A stretch of 64,000 bases of DNA, from positions 5,332,001 through 5,396,000 of the forward strand of contig NZ_CP074371.1 in the NCBI RefSeq assembly GCF_018362975.1, written 5' to 3'. This document shows positions 9,494 to 17,881 of the stretch, piece by piece. Numbering within the stretch: position 1 is the stretch's first letter; each line of letters starts with the position of its first letter. Below the pieces are notes generated by a model. The model had not been told where the DNA came from. It did not search any database and saw only the letters and a list, made by a program, of their open reading frames with translations. Made by a program: the position numbers and the translations under genes. Source of the stretch: Nocardia tengchongensis. Its GTDB lineage: Bacteria > Actinomycetota > Actinomycetes > Mycobacteriales > Mycobacteriaceae.

Positions 9494-10150
9494 CTCAGGC
9501 TGCGTCGTGGTGAGCCATCCCGGTCAACGCGACCGTGTAGAAATCGGCGTCGTGTTGCACGCTGTACCGGGTCGGGAAATATCCCGTCTTCTGAAATGCC
9601 TGGGGCTGCTTGAGTTCCTGGGTGACACGAACCGTTGATCAGAATCTGCGTGAAGTGGAACTGACTCGGGTCCAGCGGCACGGTGCCATCCACCCAGTGC
9701 ACACCCATCATCGGGAACGCCGAATCCGGAACCATCAGATAATCCTGCGGAACATACTGCGACGCCGGCACATTGGACGCGGCCTCGGATACCCGACGGC
9801 GGTCAGGTCGATCGCGTGCTGCGCGGCCATATCGGTCATGTAGAAGTGGAAGTCGAAATGCGGGACGCCGAACAAGTTCGTAGGAGCATGCCCCTGCGCA
9901 TTCCAGTTCACGGTGACATGGTCGAGTCGGTTCCCGCGGCCTCTGAGGGCAACCGAAGATCGATCGTCAACGGCTGGTCCGGAGCCGGATCCACAGCCGG
10001 CAGACCGTCCAGAGCCCCCTTCGTGAGCCGAACCCCAATCTCAGTCGGATGACCATCACGGTCGACCGCCACATAGGTCCTGATAGTGCCATCCCCGAGC
10101 TGCTGCCCGGCCCCTCGAATGTCCCCGCCCGGTCCGTACTAGCGCTCGAC
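9490..10150 (-). pseudogene. TTHB210/DUF5602-like protein with several frameshifts
   Basis: Three minus-strand frames join into one protein: IRGAGQQLGDGTIRTYVAVD and ...RLTKGALDGLPAVDPAPD; then, after a break near 9935, HVTVNWNAQGHAP, FGVPHFDFHFYMTDMAAQHA; then from about 9785 VPASQYVPQDYLMVPDSAF, MMGVHWVDGTVPLDPSQFH; then, after a break near 9625, QAFQKTGYFPTRYSVQHDAD and YTVALTGMAHHDAA. At least three frame changes occur and about 10-20 residues seem lost near 9630. Metal-binding His residues (PHFDFHFY, GVHW) fit the family. No N-terminal signal was found. Most likely a decayed gene; dense indel errors are the alternative. Confidence 0.65.
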
Positions 10151-10304
10151 CCTCTGCAGTGGTGTGCTGGCCGGGGAAACCGAAAATAGGCGCACTACGA
10201 CCGCCCGCACCACGCGGACGTCCATCGACTTCGCGCCAAGGCGGCTGTACAAGCCAGCGTCAGGTGGCCTTGATAACGAGTAACCGCCCCACCCAGCAAC
10301 CGCG

Positions 10305-10820
10305 TTATCGGCCCACGTTCACAGCAATCCATTCGCCGATTACGTCGACGTCGCCCGACTCCAATCCGACCCGGTGATCAACCGGATAAAGCAGAGCAGG
10401 CCCGGCGTGATTATCTGCAACCCACTCCCCATCCCCATCACCGATCTCATCATCGACCCAGATGAAGGGGCGACCGTCCGCCCGCGCAACCAGGGCCCGG
10501 GTCTTCCAGTGCAAGCCGAACCAAGAGTCGATGGGTTCATCATCGTCCTCCGGCCACTCCATGACCGGCAGAGTCGGCAATCCGAGAATGGGGCTCAGGT
10601 GCCTGTTGGCCTCATGCATCCAGGTTGTCGCCCACACCAATTCGCACCGAAGTCCCAATAGGAGGGACCCCAGCTGCGGATCGATTCGTCCCACCAGGGG
10701 GTTCGTCCCGCCCAGCACCGGGGATGGAGGCGACGTAAGCCCGTCCGAAGGGGACTCGCCGAACGGAATCAACGGACCATCGACATCGAGAAACAGCAGT
10801 GGCCGGAGTGTCCTATCCAC
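10305..10820 (-). CDS. HAD-like hydrolase (secondary HAD family)
   Basis: 171 residues from a GTG at 10820 that overlaps the upstream gene's stop. Motif I is FLDVDGPLIPFG (DxDG), then ELVWATTWMHEANRHLSP (Thr of motif II), and RPFIWVDDEIGDGDGEWV carries the motif IV acidic pair. This matches the actinobacterial HAD branch annotated as HAD domain in RNA-repair-type or unknown proteins. A fragment of a homologue lies at 20601-20693. The 150 bases downstream show no gene. Confidence 0.75.
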   Translation of the reverse strand: MDRTLRPLLFLDVDGPLIPFGESPSDGLTSPPSPVLGGTNPLVGRIDPQLGSLLLGLRCELVWATTWMHEANRHLSPILGLPTLPVMEWPEDDDEPIDSWFGLHWKTRALVARADGRPFIWVDDEIGDGDGEWVADNHAGPALLYPVDHRVGLESGDVDVIGEWIAVNVGR

Positions 10821-11163
10821 CGGCCGCCACAGCCGCGCGGGCGGCGGCGAACCATTCCTGGGTGCCGACGAGTCCGGCGGCGATGTCTTTGCGGGCGCCG
10901 TTGAAGCCGTAGAGGTTGCCGGCGTAGCGGGTGAGGACCGAGCCTTCGTGTTCTTCGAGTTCCTCGAGCATTGCCGTGTCCTGGAGGAGGTAGGCGACGT
11001 CGGCGAGTTCGCCGGAGGTCCAGGCGTCGCGGTAGGGGTCCCAGCCGTGTTGTTTGACTTCGAGGGCGCGGGCGACCAGGGCTGTCCGGAGCGCTGCGCG
11101 GTCGGCGTCGGTGGGTTGCCTGGTTTTGAGGTGGTCCCAGCTGATCCGTTCTGCGTCGGCCAT
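10813..11163 (-). CDS. Conserved hypothetical protein
   Basis: 116 residues from the ATG at 11163: MADAERISWDHLKTRQPTDA, acidic and helical, with no membrane segment or known catalytic motif. Its TAG stop overlaps the GTG start of the HAD gene, so the two are translationally coupled. Confidence 0.72.
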   Translation of the reverse strand: MADAERISWDHLKTRQPTDADRAALRTALVARALEVKQHGWDPYRDAWTSGELADVAYLLQDTAMLEELEEHEGSVLTRYAGNLYGFNGARKDIAAGLVGTQEWFAAARAAVAAGG

Positions 11164-11240
11164 GGGGTGATTATCGCATCGGTGATCATTCGGCCGCGGT
11201 GTTGACCTTGCCCCTGGGGGCAGCATTTAGATTCGGCGGT

Positions 11241-12185
11241 ATGCGGATTGGTGAAGTCGCGCGGCTGGCGGAGGTCAGTCCGAAGGCGATCCGGCGGTAT
11301 GAGGCTTTGGGATTGGTGGCCCCGACCAGGCACGCCAACGGCTATCGGGAGTATGACGACGACACGATCCGGCTGGTGCGGGAGATCCGGGTGCTCAATC
11401 GGCTCGGGATTCCGGTGGAGGAGACACGCCCGTTTCTGGAGTGTCTGGTGGCGGGCAGCGAGCACGGTGACGACTGCCCGGAGTCGCTGGCCGAATATCA
11501 CAGGGCCATCGACGATCTGAATGCCCAGATCGATGTGCTGACCGCGCGCCGGGACGGTTTGATTCAGCGACTGCGCGAGGCCGCGTATCGGCGCAGCGAC
11601 GTCGTCCCGGCTCCGGGCATGGACGATGTGATGAAGCTTCCGGCCGATCTGGTGGCGCCGATCGACGACGGTGCCGCCGCACACCTGCCAGGCGCGCGTG
11701 TGCCCGCAGTGTCGATCGACGACTCCAACGGCGAGCGAATCGATCTCGCCGCGCTCGGCCCCGGACGCACCGTCATCTACCTCTACCCGCTGACCGGCCG
11801 ACCCGACGCCGACATTCCCGCCGGCTGGAACGACATCCCGGGCGCCCGCGGTTGCACGCCCCAGGCCTGCGGCTTGCGAGACCACTACGCCGAGCTACGG
11901 GCCGCGGGCGTCGACCGGCTCTTCGGCCTGTCCAGCCAGACCACGGACTACCAGCACGAGGTCGTCACTCGATTGCGGCTGCCGTTCACGATGCTGTCGG
12001 ACCCGGACTTCCGCCTGGCCGCCGAACTGTCGCTGCCCACCTTCGATGTCGACGGCACCCGCCTCTACAAGCGACTGACCCTGGTCATCCGAGACGGCGT
12101 GATCGAGCACGTCTTCTACCCGGTCTTCCCTCCGGACCGACACGCGGCCGAACTCCTCCGCTGGCTACACGACAAGGAATCCTGA
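11241..12185 (+). CDS. MerR regulator fused to a BCP/PrxQ-type peroxiredoxin domain
   Basis: 314 residues. Residues 1-70 are a MerR winged helix (MRIGEVARLAEVSPKAIRRY, GLVAPTRHANGYREYDDDTI), followed by an antiparallel coiled coil (about 75-115). Residues 150-310 form an AhpC/TSA domain: VIYLYPLTGRPDADIPAGW, GCTPQACGLRDHYAELRAAG with the PrxQ-type Cys pair five residues apart, GLSSQTTDYQHEV and LSDPDFRLAAEL. It may sense and reduce peroxide in one chain. A thioredoxin gene follows after 2 nt. Confidence 0.85.
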   Translation: MRIGEVARLAEVSPKAIRRYEALGLVAPTRHANGYREYDDDTIRLVREIRVLNRLGIPVEETRPFLECLVAGSEHGDDCPESLAEYHRAIDDLNAQIDVLTARRDGLIQRLREAAYRRSDVVPAPGMDDVMKLPADLVAPIDDGAAAHLPGARVPAVSIDDSNGERIDLAALGPGRTVIYLYPLTGRPDADIPAGWNDIPGARGCTPQACGLRDHYAELRAAGVDRLFGLSSQTTDYQHEVVTRLRLPFTMLSDPDFRLAAELSLPTFDVDGTRLYKRLTLVIRDGVIEHVFYPVFPPDRHAAELLRWLHDKES

Positions 12186-12187
12186 CC

Positions 12188-12517
12188 ATGACCGAGATAA
12201 CCCACATCACCGACGAGACCTTCGAGCGGCAGGTCCTGGCTCGCAAGGGGACCGTCCTGGTGGATTTCACCGCCGAGTGGTGCCCGCCCTGCCACATGAT
12301 CAAGCCGGTGCTCGCCCAGATCGCCGACGAGCGGTCCGCGACCTTGACCATCCACACGATCGACACCGACGAAAACCCCACGGCCGTGCGGGATTACAAA
12401 ATCATGTCCCAGCCGACCCTGCTGCTCTTCCGCGACGGTCAACTGCTCCGCACCCTCGTCGGCGCACGGTCGAAGGCCAAGCTGCTCGCCGAACTCGATG
12501 CCGCCCTCCAAGGCTAG
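12188..12517 (+). CDS. Thioredoxin
   Basis: 109 residues, full-length thioredoxin. Active site WCPPC within VLVDFTAEWCPPCHMIKPVL; cis-Pro motif MSQPTLLLFRDG; final helix KAKLLAELDAAL. Gly-Pro of classical WCGPC is Pro-Pro, seen in some actinobacterial thioredoxins. It starts 2 nt after the peroxiredoxin fusion and is the likely reductant for it. Its last bases overlap the convergent MerR gene by 4 nt. Confidence 0.9.
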   Translation: MTEITHITDETFERQVLARKGTVLVDFTAEWCPPCHMIKPVLAQIADERSATLTIHTIDTDENPTAVRDYKIMSQPTLLLFRDGQLLRTLVGARSKAKLLAELDAALQG

Positions 12518-13254
12518 ATCCGAGACCGCAGCTCTCGTAGCTCGGCAGCGCCGTCGAGCAAAGACAGCGAACGGGATTCGATGCTCGCATCCCGGACAGC
12601 CAGCCGCTCCAGCACCTCGTTCCAACGGCGAGCGCCCCGGAATTCGGCCATGAGAATGCCCAACGCCGGGATGCCGTACCCGGCTCGACGGAGCTGGTGC
12701 ACGATGCGCGCGTCGCGGACGTCGGCGGGTGCGTAGACGCGGGCGTCTCGATGAACGGCTCGACCCGGAGTCACCAATCCTGTTGCATCCCAATGCCGCA
12801 AGGTCGACGGGCGGATGCCGAGGGCATCGGCCAGCTCGGAGACGCTCATCGAGTCCGATCCGCGGACCTCGGTGAGGGGTTCCTCGCTGATGTGGCGGAC
12901 GGCGGCCCGGGTCGCCTCGAGATCGCGACGTTCGGTGTCGAGGCCGGCGTGTGCGGCATCAAGCAGGGCGAGCATGCGCGCGGGGGAGTCGTCGTGGGCA
13001 GCGCGGACGATCTCCTTGGCCACCACCGGTCCGGTTCCGGCCGCGAGCGCGCGATAGGCCCGAGCCGACACGACATGAACGGCGTCGTAGGCGCGGTACC
13101 CGGCCGGAGTCCGCGCCGCGGGCGGCAGGACACCATCACGTTCGAGATTGCGGATCTGCTGCACCGAGTACCCGGCCCGACGCGCCACATCGGCGGTCCG
13201 CAGAACAGTGGAGTTGCGACTTTCGTTCAATTCACCAGGGCTTTCCGGGAACAA
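12514..13254 (-). CDS. Tandem-MerR (TioE-like) transcriptional regulator
   Basis: 246 residues with two MerR helix-turn-helix units: LRTADVARRAGYSVQQIRNL (about 17-75) and MSVSELADALGIRPSTLRHW (about 135-195), joined by a helical linker. The second lies before REYxxxD-like ARVYAPADVRDARIVHQLRR. This architecture matches regulators annotated as TioE family. Effector unknown. Convergent with the thioredoxin gene. Confidence 0.82.
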   Translation of the reverse strand: MFPESPGELNESRNSTVLRTADVARRAGYSVQQIRNLERDGVLPPAARTPAGYRAYDAVHVVSARAYRALAAGTGPVVAKEIVRAAHDDSPARMLALLDAAHAGLDTERRDLEATRAAVRHISEEPLTEVRGSDSMSVSELADALGIRPSTLRHWDATGLVTPGRAVHRDARVYAPADVRDARIVHQLRRAGYGIPALGILMAEFRGARRWNEVLERLAVRDASIESRSLSLLDGAAELRELRSRI

Positions 13255-13289
13255 GTCTCCACAAGCACTTCGGGTCCACGATAGAACTC

Positions 13290-13741
13290 ATGGATATCGA
13301 GGAGATCACCGAGTACATCGAGTCCCTGGACGGCGTCCTGACCCTCGCGCCCGGCCCGGGCAGCGGATACCCAGAGATAGCCTGGGGCGACAAGTTCTTC
13401 TACTACGCCCCGACGGCCAGGTCCCGACCCGAACCCAGCCCTTCGCCACGATCGTCACCAAGGACTACCCCGACGACGCGACCTCACAGCTGAACCGCCC
13501 CGGCATCTTCCGTCTCAACATCAGTGTCGGGCGGGATGCCTTCATCGCGCAGTTGGGCCACACCCCGCGCGAAACCGCAGATCATCCGCTCGACCCGGCC
13601 GCAGCCGATTCCCTGTTCGCCCACCCGGTTTATGCCGGCGCCGCCTGGCTATCGGTCATCAACCCGGACACCTCGACTCCGACGGTCAAGGAGTTGCTCG
13701 TACTCGCCCACGACCGCGCGCGGACGTCGACCATTCGTTGA
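13290..13741 (+). pseudogene. DUF6194 family protein with a frameshift
   Basis: Starts MDIEEITEYIESLDGVLTLA, continues ...PEIAWGDKFFYYAP, then loses frame at about 13411. One added base restores DGQVPTRTQPFATIVTKDYP, LNRPGIFRLNISVGRDAF and ends ...LVLAHDRARTSTIR. Together this is a complete DUF6194 protein of about 150 residues. Function unknown. Confidence 0.7.
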
Positions 13742-13788
13742 CATCCGGGTCGGCCGGTGGTGTCATCAGAGGTAACCGGGGGTTTCCT

Positions 13789-15259
13789 GTGAACACTTCC
13801 GATGTGAATCCAGTGCGTGGCGCGGCCTGCGATGTATGTGTCATCGGGGCGGGAATCGTCGGCCTGAACGCCCTGTACGTCGCGAGTCGCTACCTGAGCC
13901 GCGATCAAAGAATCATCCTCGTGGACCGGCACCCTCGGCCCGGCGGGATGTGGGTCGACACCTACCCCTACGTTCGATTGCATCAGCCGCATCCACTGTT
14001 CACCGCCGGCGACATCAAATGGACGATCGGCAAGGAACGCTCCTACCTCGCGACGAAGACCGAGGTACTGGAGCACTTCGAGCACTGCATGCGGGTGATC
14101 GGACAACGCGTTCGGATCGAGAAGTACTTCGGCTTCGACTATCAGTCGCACGAGGAGACCGGCGGCGGCGTCCGGATCACGTGCACCGGTCCCGATGGCA
14201 CGCCGCTCGTGATCACCGCCGACAAGCTGATCAAGGCGTTCGGCACGAATGTCGCTCCCTTGGACCCACTTCGGGTTTCGAGCACCCAGGTGCGGTCGGT
14301 ATCGCCCAACTACTGCGACGTCCGGGTCGATGACATGGCCGCCAGCGACACACCGGTGTGGATCATCGGCGGCGGCAAGACCGCGATGGACACCGCGGCG
14401 GCTCTGATCACGGCCTGCCCAGGGCGGGAAGTGAACCTGGTCGCCGGGCCTGGAACCGTCTTCATCAATCGCGACCGAATCCTGCCACGCGGGGCACGCC
14501 GCTGGTGGGGCGGCGCCATGCCGAACCGGTTGTTCATCGACATCGCACGCCATTTCGACGGCACCAACGAGCCCGAGGTCCAAGATTGGCTGCTGCGAAC
14601 CTCCGGACTGGCGGTGACCGAGCACCCGAACAACTTCTTCGCAGGCCTGTTGTCGGAATCGGAACAGCGGACCATCCGCGAGGGCCTGAACACTGTGGTC
14701 GTGGATCACCTCGAGGACGCGGTCGACCGCAACGGATCCGTTGAATTACAGTTCCGCAGTGGCGATTCCACCGCGACCACCGCCGGCAGCTGGCTGGTGA
14801 ACTGCACCGGCTACCTGCTACACACAGGGCACCCCCTACGAGCCGTACGTCTCGCCGAGCGGATCGGTGCTGTCGATCCAGACTCGTTCGGCGACATTCG
14901 GATTCCTGTCGTTCGCCGGCTACTTCCTCACTCACCTGATGTTCCGCGACAAGCTCCGAGAGCTCCCGCTCTACGCCCTCGACGGCGACAACCTCCGGAC
15001 GAAAACAGCAACAGCCGCCGCCCTCACCTACGGCGCGCTGACCCTGCACCTGTACAACCTGAGCCTCATCTACGACGCCCTCGGCCCCTCGGTCTTCCTC
15101 CACTGCGGCCTCGACTTCGACCGCTGGTACCCGATCCACCGCCGCGTCACCGACACAGCACACTTCATCCGAACCCACCGGCGCGACCAGGAGCACAACC
15201 GCCAGACCCTCGACACCCTCCGCGACCGCTTCGACGTCCGCTGCGGCCCCGTCATCTGA
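13789..15259 (+). pseudogene. FAD/NAD(P)-binding monooxygenase-like protein with a frameshift
   Basis: From the GTG at 13789: CDVCVIGAGIVGLNALYVAS is the FAD dinucleotide fold (GxGxxG), RPGGMWVDTYPYVRLHQP follows, and TPVWIIGGGKTAMDTAAALI is the second, NADP-type fold. Near 14830 (GGGCACCCCC) the frame changes; the continuation reads TPYEPYVSPSGSVLSIQTRS, FGFLSFAGYFLTHLMFRD, then ...RFDVRCGPVI. About 490 residues in all, like flavin monooxygenases. Whether the frameshift is biological is open. Confidence 0.75.
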
Positions 15260-15270
15260 ATCGACCTCGG

Positions 15271-15390
15271 CCGCAAAGCCATCGAGTACGGCGTTCCGCC
15301 CCAGCGCACTCCGGCGATTTCCGCGGCGATCGGCCGTGCCGATCCCGACCAGATTCGCGCGGTCGGCAGATATCTCGTCCGAAGCCCCTA
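15271..15390 (+). repeat. Fragment duplicated from the helical-repeat gene at 19590-20579
   Basis: About 120 bases match 19830-19949 at roughly 85% identity. Both encode KAIEYGV..., then RTPAISAAIGRADP and RAVGR; here the frame ends at a TAG at once. It lies directly behind the broken FAD gene and before the convergent TetR gene. Confidence 0.75.
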
Positions 15391-16071
15391 GGAGCGAGCG
15401 TGACCCGGAGCGTGATTGGGCGGCGTATTCGCTGCGGAACCGGCCCTGACGTCCGCGTCATCGAGCGCGGGCACGAGCGGAGCGAGAGAGGCGCGCAGCA
15501 GATCGGACAGCGGACGGGACACCACGACGAAGCCTGCGATGGCGGCATCGGAGGCGGGCTGTAGCCATTGTTCGATCGCGACTCGGATGGCGGCGGCGAC
15601 TCCGGCCGCGAGTACCGGGGCGGTGAATTCGTCGATGGCGCTCAGGCGTTCGGTGATCGCGGCGGCGAGGGGTTTCGAGAGCGCGTCCGTGGTTCCGAGG
15701 AAGACCTCACGGAGTGCTTGATGTGTGGTGATCAACAGCAGTGCGTCGCGGCGGGCTTCGCCCGAGTCGGTGTACTCCGCCAGGACCGCGTCGATGATCG
15801 CATCCGCGAGGCGGACTTCGGGCGCCCGGGCGGTGACGGCTGCGGCGACCCGAGCCTCCCGCTCGGCGGTGACGGCCGCGACGATCGCTTGATCGCGGCT
15901 CGAGAAGTAGTTGTTGTACGTGCGCGGCGATACGCCGGCCGCCTCGGCGATGTCCTCGACGCGCACATTGTCCGGTCCCTGTTCAAGGGCCAGTCGTAGT
16001 GCGGCTTCCCGGAGGGCCTTCCGGGTGGCCTGCTTCTTGCGCTCGCGCAATCCTGCCGGTCGCGTTGTCAC
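15388..16071 (-). CDS. TetR-family transcriptional regulator
   Basis: 227 residues from a GTG at 16071. N-terminal TetR domain: RKALREAALRLALEQGPDNV, RVEDIAEAAGVSPRTYNNYF, SSRDQAIVAA. The C-terminal ligand domain includes RDALLLITTHQALREVF. It is divergent from the TIM-barrel-like gene at 16178, which it may regulate. Confidence 0.88.
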   Translation of the reverse strand: MTTRPAGLRERKKQATRKALREAALRLALEQGPDNVRVEDIAEAAGVSPRTYNNYFSSRDQAIVAAVTAEREARVAAAVTARAPEVRLADAIIDAVLAEYTDSGEARRDALLLITTHQALREVFLGTTDALSKPLAAAITERLSAIDEFTAPVLAAGVAAAIRVAIEQWLQPASDAAIAGFVVVSRPLSDLLRASLAPLVPALDDADVRAGSAANTPPNHAPGHARS

Positions 16072-16177
16072 GACCCGATCGTGCCACACAAAGGTGCGCG
16101 CGCGAAATATTGCGTGTACGCATGTTTTGGCTAGCCTGGCGTCGAACGAGCCTCCGGATCGACAGAAGGAATCAGAC

Positions 16178-17200
16178 ATGCGCGCCAAGGGAATGACCTA
16201 TGACACGGGGTTCATCGCGAACGGCCACACTTCACGACAGGACTTCGACCCCGACGTCGTCCTTCGGGAGCTGACGATCATCCGAGATGACCTGCACTGC
16301 ACGGCCGTTCAGATTGTCGGAGGCGATGCCGACCGGCTGGAACTGGCAGCGCGGCACGCCGCGGAACTGGGCCTCGAGGTGTGGTACTCGCCGTACCCGC
16401 TGGAACAGACAACTGTCGAAATTCTGGCGTTGTTCGCGGATTGTGCGCGACGGGCAGAGCGGCTGCGGGCGACCGGGGCCGAGGTCGTGTTCGTGACGGG
16501 AGTCGAACTGAGCCTGATGAATCGGAAGTTCCTGCCCGGCGACACCGTCTGGGAGCGGCTCGAATTCCTGCTCGGCAACCCCGAGACTCGCGGTGAGCGA
16601 CTAGCCGAGCTCATCGGTCGTCTCGACAGATTCCTGGGCGAGGCCGTGGCGGTGGTGCGTGAGCACTTCGGAGGCAAGCTCACCTACTGCGCCATCCCGT
16701 TCGAACGGATCAACTGGGCCCCCTTCGACATCATGGCGATCGAACTCATTCGCTCCGCCGAAGTGGCCGACCGATTCCGGGCCGGGGTGCGCAACCTGGT
16801 CGCCCAGGGAAAGCCGCTGGCGATCACCGGTTTCGGCACCGCCAGTTGGAAGGGCGCGGCCGATATCGCGCCGCGCAGCAACGAGATAGTCGAGTACGAC
16901 GCCACCGGTGCCCCGGTTCGGTTGAACGGCAGTTTTGTTCGGGACGAGGCCGGACAGGCCGCCTACCTGTCCGAACTGCTGGAGATCTTCGACAGCGAAG
17001 GTGTCGACAGCGCCTTCGTATTCCTCTTCGCGCTGCACAGCCACCCGCACCGTCCCGACGGCGATCCCCCTGACGACTTGGACCTCGCCAGCCTCGGCAT
17101 CGTCAAGGTCCTGGAGGACAGCTACGGCGACACCTATCCGGACATGACATGGGAACCGAAGGAGGCCTTCGCCGCGGTCGCTCAGTCCTACCGCGCCTGA
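16178..17200 (+). CDS. Conserved hypothetical protein, abortive-infection-annotated family (TIM-barrel-like)
   Basis: 340 residues; ATG with AAGGA 10 nt upstream. Alternating strand/helix pattern with LHCTAVQIVGGDADRLELAA, LGLEVWYSPYPLEQTTVEIL, EVVFVTGVELSLMNRKFLPG, YCAIPFERINWAPFDIMAIE, PLAITGFGTASWKGAADIAP and FVFLFALHSHPH resembles a glycoside-hydrolase-type TIM barrel. Actinobacterial relatives are often annotated abortive phage infection protein, with little experimental basis. Acidic residues at strand ends (GVELS, PFERINW) could be catalytic. Confidence 0.72.
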   Translation: MRAKGMTYDTGFIANGHTSRQDFDPDVVLRELTIIRDDLHCTAVQIVGGDADRLELAARHAAELGLEVWYSPYPLEQTTVEILALFADCARRAERLRATGAEVVFVTGVELSLMNRKFLPGDTVWERLEFLLGNPETRGERLAELIGRLDRFLGEAVAVVREHFGGKLTYCAIPFERINWAPFDIMAIELIRSAEVADRFRAGVRNLVAQGKPLAITGFGTASWKGAADIAPRSNEIVEYDATGAPVRLNGSFVRDEAGQAAYLSELLEIFDSEGVDSAFVFLFALHSHPHRPDGDPPDDLDLASLGIVKVLEDSYGDTYPDMTWEPKEAFAAVAQSYRA

Positions 17201-17238
17201 AAGTGCGTGGACCGGAGCCATCGCTCGGCGGCGGACGC

Positions 17239-17274
17239 CGTTGGGGCGGACCAGGGTTGCGGTCCGCCCCAACG
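17239..17274. terminator. Bidirectional hairpin terminator between convergent genes
   Basis: CGTTGGGGCGGACC (17239-17252) pairs perfectly with GGTCCGCCCCAACG (17261-17274) across an 8-nt loop. It lies between the convergent 16178 and 17291 genes. No U-tract, as is common in actinobacteria. Confidence 0.7.
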
Positions 17275-17290
17275 GTCGGGGTTGCGGTGG

Positions 17291-17659
17291 TCAGGCGCCG
17301 CAGATTCCCTCGACGGCGACCTTCTGGAATGCGGTTGGGTAGGTGACGATCCCGTCGGGGTACTTCGCTGCGCCCTGATGGAACTCCGGGTTGGAGAGGG
17401 CCGCCATTAGGGCTGCGGAGGATTCCCACACTGCGATATTGGCGAACAGCTGGCTGCCGCCGAATCCGCGGTGCATTTGGGTGGAGACGAAGCCGGGCTG
17501 TGACTTCATGAAGGAGGCGTCTTCGCCCCAGATCTTCAGGAAGTCATCGGCCAACTCGGCCGGGACGACGAAGGTGTTGATGACGGTGATCGGACCGGTG
17601 TCTTCCTGCAGCTGGACGGGGAGCGGGACCGTGGGGTCCAGTGCCTGGAACTGGATCAT
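17291..17659 (-). CDS. Antibiotic biosynthesis monooxygenase-domain protein
   Basis: 122 residues from the ATG at 17659. ABM core: PITVINTFVVPAELADDFLK, MKSQPGFVSTQMHRGFG, LFANIAVWESSAALMAALSN. A ~20-residue N-terminal extension precedes the domain. Probably a cofactor-free oxygenase or a small-molecule-binding relative. Upstream, 17715-17830 (minus) reads as the last ~40 residues of a membrane protein without a start, ending PVTTRQVERFLV; likely a fragment. Confidence 0.82.
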   Translation of the reverse strand: MIQFQALDPTVPLPVQLQEDTGPITVINTFVVPAELADDFLKIWGEDASFMKSQPGFVSTQMHRGFGGSQLFANIAVWESSAALMAALSNPEFHQGAAKYPDGIVTYPTAFQKVAVEGICGA

Positions 17660-17881
17660 TGCTTCATCCTTTCGTTCTGACTTCAATCTTAAATCCGTTG
17701 TGCCCGTGCGTCATACGAGGAATCGTTCTACCTGACGGGTCGTCACCGGCCGATACAGGCAGACGAAGAACAGGGCGAATCCGACGGCGGTATCAGCCGG
17801 ACCGTTCCATCCGTTGAGAAGCGGGATGGGTGAATGGTTACGGTGAACAGCAACCGCCTACCTGGATCGAGAGCTGACCTG

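Noticed and set aside
10305..11885. Single 526-codon minus frame
   Set aside because: Only its last 171 codons are real (HAD gene); the rest is in a different frame from the true genes.
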